Counted from the stretch's first letter, positions 47,618 through 58,570 are shown. The stretch is 64,000 nt of DNA from Siphlonurus alternatus (GCA_949825025.1 OX463778.1:52392364-52456363), one strand, 5' to 3'. Notes: generated by a model from the letters alone, not told the origin. Program-made: numbers and translations.

Positions 47618-49490
47618 TATTCTCCAACAACGACAACCCACGACCATGTCCCGTTGTCCGTGACTTGAGGGGACGACCCCCCCGGGGCGACAGGTCCATT
47701 GTGCAGGCGGCCTGGATTCTACGCGCCTCCGCACATAACGGCAACCAACAAAAAAATTGCGCTTTGCATACTCAGAATTTGAGACTAAAACTTAAACAAT
47801 GAAATAAACGACTCATTTAGTAAACAATCGCACACGTAAGAACTTATTCTGTGAATGAGATTTCATTTTTGCATAAGAACAATGCAATAAAAAATTGTTT
47901 AGTTTAATAATTTAAAAAGGGTGCACACGAAATATTTATGAGTATAAATTTTTAAAAAGTAAAACAATTTCATAATTAAAATTAAGATGACATAATATAA
48001 TAATTATATATTAATAATTATTTGACATAGAGAAAATACTAAAATACATGCTCATATGAGTACGATGTTATGATAAAAAAAAATAAATGAGCTCCTTTAA
48101 ATCACATTAAAATAATATATATTATTTTGTTTTATTATAAATTATAAGGTTTCTCATGTATTGTGTCTATTTTAAGTTAAATTATTTTATTTTTTCAGCT
48201 GTTTATTTTGATGCTACAAGCAGCTTCGAACGAACGTGGTTTTAAGGAAAACTATAAGTTTATAATTTTTTTTTAATTAAAAGTTGATGTCGAAATAAAA
48301 ATAAAGAAAATCAAGTTCTAAAAATTACTGACATTAGAAATTAAAATTATATTTTTTTTAACTGAATTATATATGCACACTTTTTGTGTTTAATAAAAGA
48401 CTAATAATATAATAATATATATAAATGTATAATAGATATATATAGTGTATTAAAATTTGTATACCTCTCTTATAATTGTACAGTATCATCGTCTATGCTC
48501 ATAAGAAAATCTATAATTTATCCATGGTCCAGCTGTAATTTTTATTATTTTGCACTATATAGCATAATTATATGCATATGTTAGACAAAAACAGATCGTC
48601 ATAATAATTATATTTTTTTTTTAGTTTTTTTTTAATCAACCCCTATTGGGTACTTCTATTTACTAATTACATACTACTTTGAAACCTCGAACCTTCCGAA
48701 ATTATAATATAATTATAATATAATTATATAATATTATAATTATATTATAATTATAATATTCTACATCAATCGATGTGCTAAAAATTGTCTTAATTTACAA
48801 AATATTCACATTAAAGTTAAAGTGTATAATAAGTAAGCTTGATGAATTGAGATTGATAATTAATGAATGTAAAATATTATAGCTCCTGTTAGTTCTGCAA
48901 CTTTTTCTACACACGAGCAATTTGGGTTGCTAAAATACAAGGGTAAAATGTCACTTTTAAATTAATTATTTTATAACAATCTGATACACACTAATTGTAG
49001 ACATTCTACTCGTATCTTTGAAATAAGTATATACTATTAATTACACACACTCAATTTTGACCATCAATGACTAATTCTCAGTCTTAATTGATAAAAAAAA
49101 ATTAATAATAAAACAATCAAGTTTTATTGTAAAAGGTAAATTAACTTAGAAAGTGGAATTCTCAATAAAATTTAATAGTAATTTTATTGTTTTAATTATG
49201 TACATAATTATTTTTCAGCACATTCACATTAAATAAAAAAATATTTCAAACTTTTTTTTATTGATTTCTTCAAATACCGTAAACTTTACAAATTCATTGT
49301 TCAATTACAAAATAACTAGGTTTTATAATGAAACATAATAAATCTATTATCACAATAGAACAGTTTAATTAAGTTTGAAAACACAAATTAGTCTTTTTAC
49401 TTTACTTTAAAAAAAGTAATAAAACTTGATTGATTGAGACCATTGCAGCTTGGTATGTAGATTAATCAGACATAAGGGGAAATATTACGT
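47618..49490. other. No gene supported
   Basis: GC-rich 47620-47740 (minus ORF of 69 codons continues from the MITE) is followed by about 900 bases of very AT-rich DNA, then the SINE tail at 48623 and an AT palindrome at 48701-48762. Confidence 0.45.
48623..48700 (-). mobile_element. 5'-truncated SINE tail (copy-1 type)
   Basis: About 75 bases, CCCTATTGGGTACTTCTATT and on, match the 3' end of the SINE at 5756-6155 almost exactly. It ends in an A-rich run (T run on plus). The head is missing; an AT palindrome (48701-48762) follows. Confidence 0.75.
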
Positions 49491-49562
49491 AATGGAGTAT
49501 CGACCTTAAAATTTTTTATTGCAAAAATGGATAGAGGGTGCAAAGTTATGCCACTCTATTTT

Positions 49563-49621
<59 letters not shown>

Positions 49622-49861
49622 TTCAGATTTTTTAGAGTTTGAGAAGTATTGCTAAAAAGTTTGCCAAGGTTGGGTTTGAACCCACGCCCCTTTTAGGTCC
49701 TATGCTTTTATTAAGAGAGGCGTTTAGAGACATCACTTTCTCTGTATTATACTTTCAGTAATCTAAAAAACAATCTAAAGAATCTGAAAAAAATCAGGGT
49801 AACATAACATTGCACCCTCTATCCATTTCTGCAATAAAATTTTGAGGTCGATACTCCATCA
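49491..49861. mobile_element. GATAGAGGG-family foldback with TTTA tract and tRNA-like core
   Basis: AATGGAGTATCGACC and its inverse GGTCGATACTCCAT form the ends, followed by TTGCAAAAATGGATAGAGGG. The core has TTGGGTTTGAACCCACGCCC (inverse orientation to the copy at 42945). A (TTTA)n run at 49556-49622 has expanded inside the left arm. Confidence 0.82.
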
Positions 49862-50572
49862 CTCCTAAACTTTTATACCAATGTTTCTCGTCTGACTCAT
49901 TGATTCGCTTGAGTTTGAGTTAGTCTGAGTTATTTTAAGTCATATCTTAAAAACAACTAGAGCCAATGAAATAAGGTGTATAGAGCACTGGAGTTCAGAA
50001 AGGTTTAGGACTTAATTAGGACACATGTAATGTAATTACTGAAAACAAAACAGTTTTTTTCTAGATGATTTTTAAATACCATAATCATCATATATTGCCA
50101 TCTGACGATAGCTCTTACTGCTCTACTCAAAACATCCACAAAACATATAATCAAATTTCTGCTGATATTAATAAAGCAGATTTGTTTGGAATTAAGTTTT
50201 TGTTTTTGCAACAACGCACTATATTGATAGACAAGACCCATATAAAACACAAATTATTGAAGGATTATAAATGCTATATTTAGAGGGGTATTACAAAAAT
50301 ATAGCTAAAATTACGCTGTTTGGCCACCAGTAATATAATTATTATAAAAATAATGTGTGCTTGCAAGTAAAGAGAAAATGAACAAATTTTAATGGAATTA
50401 ATAAATATCAGATAACCAATTTTTCATTTCACACTTCAATATTGAATAAATTCTGGAAATACCCAATAAGCCTGCACTGGGTTTATGTAAGAAAAAAATT
50501 ATTACATCAGTACCTGAATTAAAGACACATTGGATAAAATTCAGGGGCTGAAAGGCAGTCTTACTTGGGCTA
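49862..50572. other. LSM10 3' flank, probable 3' UTR
   Basis: Downstream of the LSM10 stop on the minus strand. ATTAAA near 50393 is a possible polyadenylation signal. ORFs of 70-80 codons on both strands are AT-rich chance frames. Confidence 0.4.
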
Positions 50573-50728
50573 CTAAGGGAGAGGGGGCTGCTGTGAGGTG
50601 CTGGGGGCCCGCCCCTTCTTCTGCAGCTTGAGCTTCATCTGCTTGCTGCCGACGACGCCCACCCCGCGGTGACAGAACCTGCGACGGTTGTCCGTCAGCT
50701 GACTCATGATGATCTCTGCAATGTCCAT
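50573..50728 (-). CDS. LSM10: LSM10 coding exon 3 (C-terminal tail)
   Basis: It begins in phase 0 right after a pyrimidine-rich CTGTTTCAG acceptor and encodes 51 residues to a TAG stop. The start MDIAEIIMSQL aligns with the helix after the Sm fold of human LSM10 (VNITSTIEQQL). The rest is basic (RRR, KLKLQKKGR) and ends in a Pro/Gln-rich tail. Phase, strand, GC-rich codon third positions and the helix match all support joining to exon 2, although the intron is long and contains another gene. The alternative is that it belongs to an unrelated gene; a cDNA would settle it. Confidence 0.82.
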   Translation of the reverse strand: MDIAEIIMSQLTDNRRRFCHRGVGVVGSKQMKLKLQKKGRAPSTSQQPPLP

Positions 50729-51084
50729 CTGAAACAGTCGAACACTGTCTAGCACGTTGCTGTCCACAATGAAGATGAATCAATCAAGACACTGAAGATA
50801 TTGATGGTATTTTTTTTTCAGTTATTTATTTATTTTTATTTTATTATATTTCCCACATGTTACATACATAACAGTTGGCAGGTGACACTATAACAGTCCT
50901 TTAAAGAACAAATCACAACGAGGTTGCGAATAGTATCCCTTTTAACGATATATTTATGTACATAAATGCATACTATTAACTTAGCTTATTTAATTCTTCA
51001 ATAAATGTTTTTTTTTTTTATTATTTTACAAATTAATGAATTTGTAGTGAAAAAGGGGAGAAAATATCATACTAATAAGTAAAA

Positions 51085-51089
<5 letters not shown>

Positions 51090-51122
<33 letters not shown>

Positions 51123-51135
51123 TATATATATATAC
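51090..51135. repeat. (TA)n microsatellite in LSM10 intron 2
   Basis: TA tract interrupted once (ATAATATA). Confidence 0.9.
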
Positions 51136-51442
51136 ATCGCATATAATTATATAATTTGAAGAATATACCCTCTTTTTAAAAAATGAAATTATAAAATAGT
51201 TCCTGGCTAGGTTATCATATAGTATGAATATTGCACACTGCATGGTGAATAACAACGCAGTAGAAGAGAATTTTTCAAAGCGAGGAGGGTACATTAAATA
51301 TATGACCTATTAGTAATTGTTTTCTTTTTTTCCCTCACAAGGTATGTCAATTTTAAAACAAAAATAGAATTATTTGTTGTTTTATTTTCCTGTAAACTAA
51401 TCGCTTTAATTTAAAGTCTCATCAATATGACACATTAATTAA

Positions 51443-51594
51443 TGGCCGTAAGTTGCAGCCACCTATCCGAGAATAATCTGAGGATTATCCGTGGATTATT
51501 TTATTTATTTACTAATTAACATTAAAATTCTAGGATAATTGTCGGATTTTTCCAAGATATTAGGTTGGCTGCAACTTACGGCCATAAGTCCATC
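51443..51594. mobile_element. Harbinger-like MITE, TGGCCGTAAGTTGCAGCC ends
   Basis: TGGCCGTAAGTTGCAGCCAC and its inverse TGGCTGCAACTTACGGCCA are flanked by TAA on both sides. It is about 152 bases long, inside LSM10 intron 2. Confidence 0.8.
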
Positions 51595-52196
51595 ACAATA
51601 GATTCTGACTGAAGACCCAGTTTTTGCTTGTTAAATTCTCTGATGACTATAATTATATATTAGACTATACTGCCAACACAAATTAATTATCACTATCTTT
51701 TTACTATTATTTTTATTTATTTTATTTCATTAAATTTCCTCTTCTCATTCGTAAAAAGTGTGTCATTAACTATAAAATGCATTTACAATTTTACAATTGT
51801 AATTAAAAAAAAAAAAAAAAAATGCACATTGTATCGTGTATGAAATATTTTTTCCATGCATTGCATGATATGATACTGGATAATTAATACCATTTTAAAA
51901 TTCAATCAATAAAGTTTTTTCTGCCTACATAGTATGCATGTGTATTATGTTAAATCGGTTAAATAAATATATTAATTTTTTTAAGAATCTATTTTATTTA
52001 ATAAGCTACCAGAGCCCATCATATTTAAATTAAAACACAATTAAAACACAATTTACAATATATTGCTGTAATTTATAACAAAATATGGCCGAAAAGCCAC
52101 ATCATATATTGAGCTATTTTGAACTTGCTGATTTTATTTTTACATACCCACAATTAATAAAATTGCTCTCGAGGATATTTCAACTGCCAAAACTTG

Positions 52197-52573
52197 TTAA
52201 GAGTAAAGTGAAACACGCCCAATGTAAAAAAAAAAAAAAAAAATCCCTCACATGAAAAATATTTAAAATGTTCTCCTCTACATCATCCCCTGTCAGTAGC
52301 TAAAATATCAGGTATACAAATTCGATCTAGTTTTTAAGTTATGAATTTTTAACTTTGACTAATTTAACATGGAAATTCCATTTCTCAATGTTATAGTAGT
52401 CAACTTTAAAAATTCATAACTAAAAAACTAGCTCAAATTTGTATACCTGATATTTTAGCTACTGATAGGGTATGTAGAGGAGAATATTTAAAAAAAAAAA
52501 AACACAAAAAAAAAACATAATTTTCATATATGGGATTTTTTTTTTAACATTGGGCATGTTACCTTTCCCTTAA
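52197..52573. mobile_element. GGGTAAGGTAAC family, copy E (in LSM10 intron 2)
   Basis: TTAA at 52197-52200 and 52570-52573. The termini have diverged (GAGTAAAGTGAAACACGCCC) and A runs have expanded in both arms. It shares the ACGCCCAATG variant with copy B. Confidence 0.8.
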
Positions 52574-54728
52574 ACACAAACTCAAGTTGTTATTCACAGT
52601 ATATTAAACAGAGTAAACGGCATGAAAGTCATGTAAGTAAAATATAATAATTATTATATTATTAATAACATATTAGAGGCAAGACAGCTTCATGCCAAGA
52701 GAAATCTTGCATTCTTATTGGTGTTGAATGGAGACCATTTAAAATGATGGATTTCCCTTAGAGTATCTTACTCTTTATAAATTTCACAGTAAAACTCGTC
52801 ATTACGCAACTTGTTAGGTGAAACTCGATTTTGAATAAAGGAGATTGCGTTCCTGTAAAAAATAATAAGCATTGTAAAGGTATAGGAAAATCTGATATAA
52901 GGTAATACTAGATACAAGGTAAACCTAATTTCCTGGGTCTCTAGACTTTACGTAATAACAAGTTTTTACTATTTGTAAAGTTTAAATTATAAAATTATAT
53001 TTAAAAACATATTACTTGAAATAATTATGTCAAATTCACACTCTATCAATACTTCACATATAGATAATTTTAATGCTCTAATACTAAAGCTAAATAAATA
53101 TTGATTATTGTGCAAATATAATATTCAAAGTACTGTGCTTACGACAGTACAACAATACATTAGATCTACTTAGTCCAGGACTAAAAATAGGTCTAAAAAT
53201 ACAACACAGGGAGGAGGGTAAGTATTTTCACCTCAGAAATAAATGGCAGTGCCTACTCTTCAAATTTGTTGCTAACAGAGAGACAATTTTCATTTATCAA
53301 CAGATCCTTTGTATCATGTCCCATGCAATTGACAAACACAGATCACACAACTATCAAAAATTTTTTTTTGCACTTGTTATATAATTAATATATGTACAGT
53401 AATTACAATTAAAACAAAAACACACATACCAGTATGTATGTTAAAATCACTTGAAAATAAAACAGATTTTTTCCCCATGAAGAAACAAACCAGCCTCACG
53501 AAAATGAGGAATATCCCCCCCCTCCCAATTAACAATTACTGTTGATTAGTACAGATTAGAACATGGCAGAACATTATAAACTTTGTAATATTTGTAGACT
53601 TTATCAAATATATGGCACAGACATACATAAAATATTGATAAGTAGAGAAACATTTTGTGAAATAATTAATCAATCATTAATCAATCCTTGTTTTTATGAC
53701 TTAACATTAAATTTTTAATTCATACAAACTAAAACAAAACAAACGAAGATAGCTGATAAGTAAAATTAATAAAAGGTAACGATAACAATTAGTTTAAAAA
53801 TAATAACAAGAAAATTAAAACTTTGGTTCTAATGTTTTGTTATAAAGACAAAACTAACTACTGTTATGTACTGAGTTTTTGAGAATCAAACAGGCTAATG
53901 CAGGAAATTTTTATGCATTTTTTATATCAACTTCAGGGAATATTATTTATAAGCCTGTTTAATTGCAACTCAGTTAAAAACAGCAGTATTCTTTGGAAGT
54001 AGAAAATCCATGGTAGACATTAAAATGCTATGCACTGACATCAAGCCCGTGTTTTTACAGTATGAAGATTTCATGTTATTTTGGTTATGGTAAAAATACA
54101 AGATCAATCATTGCAATGGGAAGCTATTTTTGACACGTTGTTATATTTTACTACACACAATTTATGAACTGTAGTACTTTTGCTATATACTATCCAGCAA
54201 TAAAATTATTATTGGGCATTTCAACATCTAGCTTAATATTGAGTAGTGTTTAAGTATACCCTCTTTACTGTATATTGATTATAATACAGAAATATAAATT
54301 GGTTATTAATATAATTAATAATAAAGCAAAAATAATACAGTTGGAATGGATTCATAGGGACTGAAAACAAACACAATAACAGATTTGACCTTTAAAGCCT
54401 GCAATCACAAATTCAGACTCTACCTTTTTACCTTGGAAATACCAAATGAACACAAGCAAAACTGGCACATCCTCCAATATTTTGACAAGTAAATATAGTT
54501 TTGAATTTGTACATTCCTAGAGCATTTAAATAAATTTTGTGTCAATCTTAACAATCCTAATGACAGATTCTTGTTTTAAATAATTATGTAATTATAATTA
54601 CATATTGTTTCATGAACTTCAATGGACAACCTGCTTATTTTTTATTGTAAATTTTGATAAAAGGACTTCGAGTTATTTATTGTCAAATTTTCCCAATTGT
54701 TTTTTTTTTTTAGAGAAGAAATACGCTG
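52574..54728. other. LSM10 intron 2, repeat-poor part
   Basis: About 2.1 kb of AT-rich sequence without recognisable repeats or ORFs; the longest plain stretch in the right half of the window. Confidence 0.5.
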
Positions 54729-54731
54729 TAA

Positions 54732-54875
54732 AGCCGGTATTACACGATACAATTTTTCTAACTATTTTATACAATTTTTCCTTTCAAGAAAACTTGAACT
54801 CCATTTGTTTGCATGGAGATGAAATTTTCTTGCAAGGAAAAATTGTATGCAAAATTGTATGGTGTAATACCGGCT
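54732..54875. mobile_element. Harbinger-like MITE, AGCCGGTATTACACG ends, copy 2
   Basis: 144 bases flanked by TAA on both sides (54729-54731, 54876-54878). The 3-bp TAA duplication and short GC-starting termini suggest PIF/Harbinger mobilisation. It lies in LSM10 intron 2, downstream of NT5DC1; the ORF covering it is not a gene. Confidence 0.83.
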
Positions 54876-55161
54876 TAACGTTATAGCCATGCAGTTAAAT
54901 TTTAACACACAACCATGGAGAAATATGTTGCGTGACTATGATGTCACAACTTCTTTTCCTTCAATTTTGAAGGTGTCACAGGGTTCCAAAAAATTTTATA
55001 TTTCTTTTACAACTTGACGTCATCTATCCAAATTTGCAATGTAAATTAACTACAAAATATAAATTTGCAATATCATGCAGTTTGTTATTATCTGTAGCTT
55101 ACATTATAATGTAGTTTTTACATTAAATTTTAGTTGCTCTACATTAAAGCACTCGTGCCGA

Positions 55162-55512
55162 TTATTGCTTGTGTGAATTTGGTACCTCTGGGAAGAATCC
55201 TGTGGGTACCGGTCCGTCCAGATTGGCGAGAGTCTCGAAGCTCGGCACGATCAGCTGTGCGCTCTTTGTGAGGAGTTCGTGCCACAGGGAGGGCTCGGCC
55301 GCGGTGCCGAAGTAAGAGCCCCATGGCTGGGAGACGATGGAACGGTGCTCTGGGTGGGACGGTTTCAGCCCGTTCTCTGCCCACAGCTCCTCCATCACCG
55401 CCAGAGTGTCACAGCGCGTGAAGTGGGCCGGTGAGTAAACGTCCTGCACAACGTTGTCCCCCACGTAGAGACAGCGAGGAGCCTCACCATCAGCCAGACG
55501 AGACTGCAGGAA
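55162..55512 (-). CDS. NT5DC1: NT5DC1 coding exon 2 (C-terminal part)
   Basis: It begins in phase 0 after TGTGACAG and encodes 116 residues to TAA. YVGDNVVQDVYSP supplies HAD motif IV (Gly327, Asp328 and Asp333 of the joined protein), which completes the Mg2+-binding acidic set. Downstream, a WGSYFG segment matches the WGSFF-type block of animal NT5DC1, followed by SQLIVPSFETLANLDGP-like residues typical of the C-terminus. Without this exon the enzyme fold would lack motif IV, so the splice is functionally required. Confidence 0.93.
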   Translation of the reverse strand, partial: FLQSRLADGEAPRCLYVGDNVVQDVYSPAHFTRCDTLAVMEELWAENGLKPSHPEHRSIVSQPWGSYFGTAAEPSLWHELLTKSAQLIVPSFETLANLDGPVPTGFFPEVPNSHKQ

Positions 55513-56018
55513 CTGTCACAGATGTTAGTGGTGCTCGCATTGCAGTCTCAGTTAAATTTGGCATTGAATTAAAATCAGTGTATACAAGAAACTGAAATAT
55601 TCTTGTAAAATAAAATAAGTTTGATCTTGCTGATAGTGGAAAATTAAGACTCAAATTGGTAAATACTGTATGAATGTAATAATTACAATATAGTACAATA
55701 TTACAGCAATGAAAAATACTGTACATAACTTCAATAACTAAGTACTGTATCCATATTGTATGTTGTTCCACTTCAACAGTATTAGAAAAAGGTGAAAGAA
55801 TTAGGTCCAGATCAGAATCACAACTTAATGAAAAGCACTTGCAATAAAGGCTACAATCCAAGTGTTATGATAACAGTTATAGCTCTTATTGAAAGTGTAA
55901 ATACGCAGTTTTGATTCTGATGGTCGATCCAGTTTGTGCCTTTCGAGTAATGAACGCAATTACACTTAAGCCTAATTAAAGTTAAAGTATCTGCAAGACC
56001 AACTATTTCAAAGTTTAA

Positions 56019-56399
56019 GTACAGCCAGCGTCAAATCCATTGCGAAAATCTTAAAGAGTGTGCCTCAATCTCTGAACGGCACAAAGAAGCAGGTGTCTTC
56101 ACAGACGGTCATAAAATAATGACATTCCAGTTGAAAATATTAACTACCGGTAACTCTATTGTCGGAAAGGAGGCTAGACAATGGATCAAATATTGATGGT
56201 CTATGCCTAATTAACCATCAATATCCGGTCTACTGTCAAGTTTCGCCGCCTCCTTCCCTGCGGTAAAAGAGTTAGTTAATGTTATTGCTTGGAATGTCTT
56301 TACTTTCTCACCATCTGGGGAGACACCTGGTCCTATGTGCCGTTTAAAGATCGAGGCACACTCCCCAAGATTTTTGCAATAGATTGGTGCTGTCTGTAC
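56019..56399. mobile_element. Foldback MITE inside the NT5DC1 intron
   Basis: ACAGCCAGC...AATCCATTGCGAAAATCTT and GAGTGTGCCTCAATCTCTGA on the left pair with the inverse at 56340-56399 (GATCGAGGCACACTCCCC, AAGATTTTTGCAATAGATT). The centre pairs ACCATCAATAT with GATTGATGGT-type sequence. It fills almost half of the intron. Confidence 0.78.
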
Positions 56400-56421
56400 C
56401 TGCAAGACTAACTCATATTAC

Positions 56422-57348
56422 CTGCAAGAGCTCCTGCCAGTTTCCCTGGCTGACGGCGATGAAACCCTCAGTCAGGACGCTCAGATCGGGAACTGGGTCT
56501 CCCTCCTCGGCACCACGGAGACTCAGGAAGGGACGGTTGCCGGTAAAGAAGGCTGGTTTACGAGCAAAACTTATCACAATGTCAAACAGATCTTTCCAAT
56601 CTGGTCCCAGAGAATTCGAGGCAGTGTACGATGCAAAATCAATATGAGATCCTGTTATAAGAAACATTTTCTTGGTTTCCTTCAGTTTACGTAGCCACGC
56701 AATTGCTTCAGGAGTGCAGCGATTCACGTACTTCTCAGGGTTTGATCTCAGGTTTGTGAAGTAGTGTCCTCCATCTTTCGCAGAATACTTATCTCTAGCA
56801 AACATGTAGCATAATCCATCAAGTACATCTGGCCAGACTTGGTACGCTTCTTTCAACGGTCCTCCGTTCCGTTTGTCAATATCGTCAATGATTCTGGCAA
56901 AGGCTAAAGCAGCAGGCATATCAAAATAGTCCAACAAGCTCCTCATACGTTCTGACATTGGTCCATTCCATGTCATTAATGGATCTTTGCAAAACGTCGA
57001 AGTTACCTCCCATGTTCGCTCTTCGCCATAAATGGCAACAATTTCTACATCTGATAGAAATTTTGTTCCGTGACTTACTTTCCAAATTTTCCCTGTAGCA
57101 GTAACTCTTAAAACATTTCCACGATCAAAATCTAAAATCAAACCTTTTTGTAAGAAGTCAAAATCAACAGGATGTTCCAATACTTCTGCTTTGTAGTTCT
57201 TCTGTTCAACTAAAAATTTAGTTAAAGCTTCATATTCTAGCTGGACTAAATTAGTTATTTTGTACCTACAAATTGTATTGTCTAGATCAAAACCAATACA
57301 ATTATATTTTGAGAAGTCGAAAGTTGGAGATTTCACACGAGTTCCCAT
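56422..57348 (-). CDS. NT5DC1: NT5DC1 coding exon 1
   Basis: It encodes residues 1-309. The chosen ATG (57348) has A at -3 and G at +4 and is followed at once by the HAD motif I region, GFDLDNTICRY, with predicted nucleophile Asp21, general acid/base Asp23 and Thr25. Motif II lies in FLITGSHIDF (Thr232/Ser234 area) and the conserved Lys of motif III in SFARKPAFF (Lys264). FDRGN near residue 75 and SHGTKFL near residue 92 also match the family. The exon ends LLQ, then a GTAATA donor; read-through adds only two codons. The frame stays open upstream for 51 codons to an ATG at 57501, giving an optional basic N-terminal extension. Confidence 0.93.
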
Positions 57349-57501
57349 GATGTTTCGCCTCGCGATCGCGAATTCGACGCATGACTTGCGTTTCTTTATC
57401 AGCAGTGGCCTTGAGAGCACATTGTGGCGAACAAATGGCGAAAAAAATGACAAACATCGTGGAACGGTTACTTGCATTCTGCACTCCAGATAAAATAGCA
57501 A
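57349..57501 (-). other. In-frame N-terminal extension or 5' UTR of NT5DC1
   Basis: The NT5DC1 frame is open for 51 codons upstream of the preferred start. The extension is rich in Arg/Lys (LIKKRKSC, IARRN), has aromatic and hydrophobic residues and almost no acidic ones, the composition of a mitochondrial targeting peptide. Three upstream ATGs are in frame (codons 1, 9 and 52 from 57501). It may equally be 5' UTR that is open by chance. Confidence 0.4.
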
Positions 57502-57877
57502 TGAAATGCTCTATTTTTAACCTTTTTTTTACATTTTTGATTGTGACATCGACCAGAGGTTTGTTTTGGCAGAGATGCCAATATGATGGCATTAAGAATC
57601 CTGTAATTTTATAGGAAAATTTAATGTATTTGAAATTAATTTTCAATTAAATTCAAGTTTTGTTTTAAATTAGTCCATATCTTTTGATTTCTTGATTAAT
57701 ACTCAAATAATTCTTTGTTGAGGAATTAAAAAATAATGCTAATAATTTAGTGATAATTTTGTAATGTTGGCAACAAAATTAATTAAAAACAGCTGACTCC
57801 TGTTTTTTTAAATTTTATGTGGGAAATAGTTAAAATATATAAGTATATTTTTTAACTTCTGCATAATAGTTCAGAAA

Positions 57878-57979
57878 ATGGAATCCCAGAAACTCTATGA
57901 TGAAGAGACTATTTTTGAGAATAATTTATGGAAAGACGACGATCTAGAAAGTAGGCCGCCAAGGCCCCGCCTCTTTTAA
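57878..57979 (+). CDS. Short divergent ORF opposite NT5DC1
   Basis: This ATG (CAGAAAATGG context) opens 33 codons, MESQKLYDEETIFENNLWKD and so on, acidic and then Pro/Arg-rich before TAA. A GTAGGC within the ORF (after GAAA near 57950) could act as a donor. It lies 530 bases upstream of the NT5DC1 start in the opposite orientation, as a gene sharing a bidirectional promoter would. The product is not recognised, and an ORF of this length alone is weak evidence. Confidence 0.25.
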   Translation: MESQKLYDEETIFENNLWKDDDLESRPPRPRLF

Positions 57980-58031
57980 ATTCAACGTGGGTAGTACGGC
58001 TCTAACCCTTTCTAATTTTTATAAATAATAT

Positions 58032-58295
58032 AAAGGTGCTTTCACATATTCGAAAATCGCTACGGAAACACTCCGTAGCAAATGTGTTGATTTTTCTGCT
58101 GCGCACTGTAGCTGCACCGTAGCACCTCGCGATCGATCTACGGAACTCCGTAGCAAAATCAAGATGAGTTTGATTTTGCTACGGCATTCACATGATTTTC
58201 CGCCGCAGCTGCCACAGATGAATGAGAATATGTGAAAGGCCTACGGCATAGCTACGGAACTCCGTAGCGATCTTCGAATATGTGAAAGCACCTTT
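58032..58295. mobile_element. Foldback MITE, AAAGGTGCTTTCACATATTCG ends
   Basis: AAAGGTGCTTTCACATATTC and its exact inverse at 58276-58295 frame arms with CGCTACGGA and CTCCGTAGC repeated several times in both orientations. Flanks TATA/TAATAT are palindromic, so the duplication is ambiguous. It lies in LSM10 intron 2, upstream of NT5DC1. Confidence 0.85.
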
Positions 58296-58315
58296 ATATT
58301 ATTAACACTTAGGGC

Positions 58316-58570
58316 CGTAAGCTCCACCCTACTTGAACCTGGTCTAAAGTTACTTAAACCAGGTTCAAAGTTGAACCGAGATCAAATAAAATTTTCGTAA
58401 GCTCCACCGAAGTTAAACCAGGTTCAACGCATTGTTGGTTTAAACCTGGTTCAAACTTGGTTCAACGCAGTTTTCCGTAAGCTCCACCGCAAAAATTTGC
58501 TGAACCAGGTTCAAAGTTGTTAATTTTGGGATTAAATTTAAACCACCGACGTCGGTGGATTAACTTTTGA
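58316..58570. repeat. Imperfect repeats of CCGTAAGCTCCACC and GAACCAGGTTCAA
   Basis: CGTAAGCTCCACC occurs three times (58317, 58397, 58476) in direct orientation, interleaved with palindromic AACCAGGTTCAA/TGAACCAGGTTCA motifs. It ends at ACCGACGTCGGTGG, another palindrome. It starts TTAGGGCCGTAAG, a Harbinger-like end, but no inverted partner end is seen. Confidence 0.6.

Larger units (their letters stand above)
55162..57348 (-). other. NT5DC1: NT5DC1 gene span (two coding exons)
   Basis: Coding exons 57348-56422 (309 codons) and 55512-55162 (116 codons plus TAA) join in phase 0 across a 909-base intron, giving 425 residues (human NT5DC1 is about 455). The product is a HAD-superfamily protein of the IMP/GMP-specific 5'-nucleotidase-like group. 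Its physiological substrate is not established for NT5DC1, so only a phosphohydrolase-like fold is claimed. The gene sits inside intron 2 of LSM10 on the same strand. It has just one coding intron, far fewer than I recall for vertebrate orthologues. The coding intron carries a foldback repeat at 56019-56399. Confidence 0.92.

Noticed and set aside
54605..54886. 93-codon plus ORF
   Set aside because: Mostly translation of the Harbinger-like MITE at 54732-54875.
56211..56405. 64-codon minus ORF in the NT5DC1 intron as an extra exon
   Set aside because: It is one arm of the foldback at 56019-56399, and the two flanking exons already join in phase and cover the HAD motifs.
57260..57614. ORFs of 77 codons on the plus strand opposite NT5DC1
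   Set aside because: They overlap the start of NT5DC1 on the other strand and have no independent coding features.
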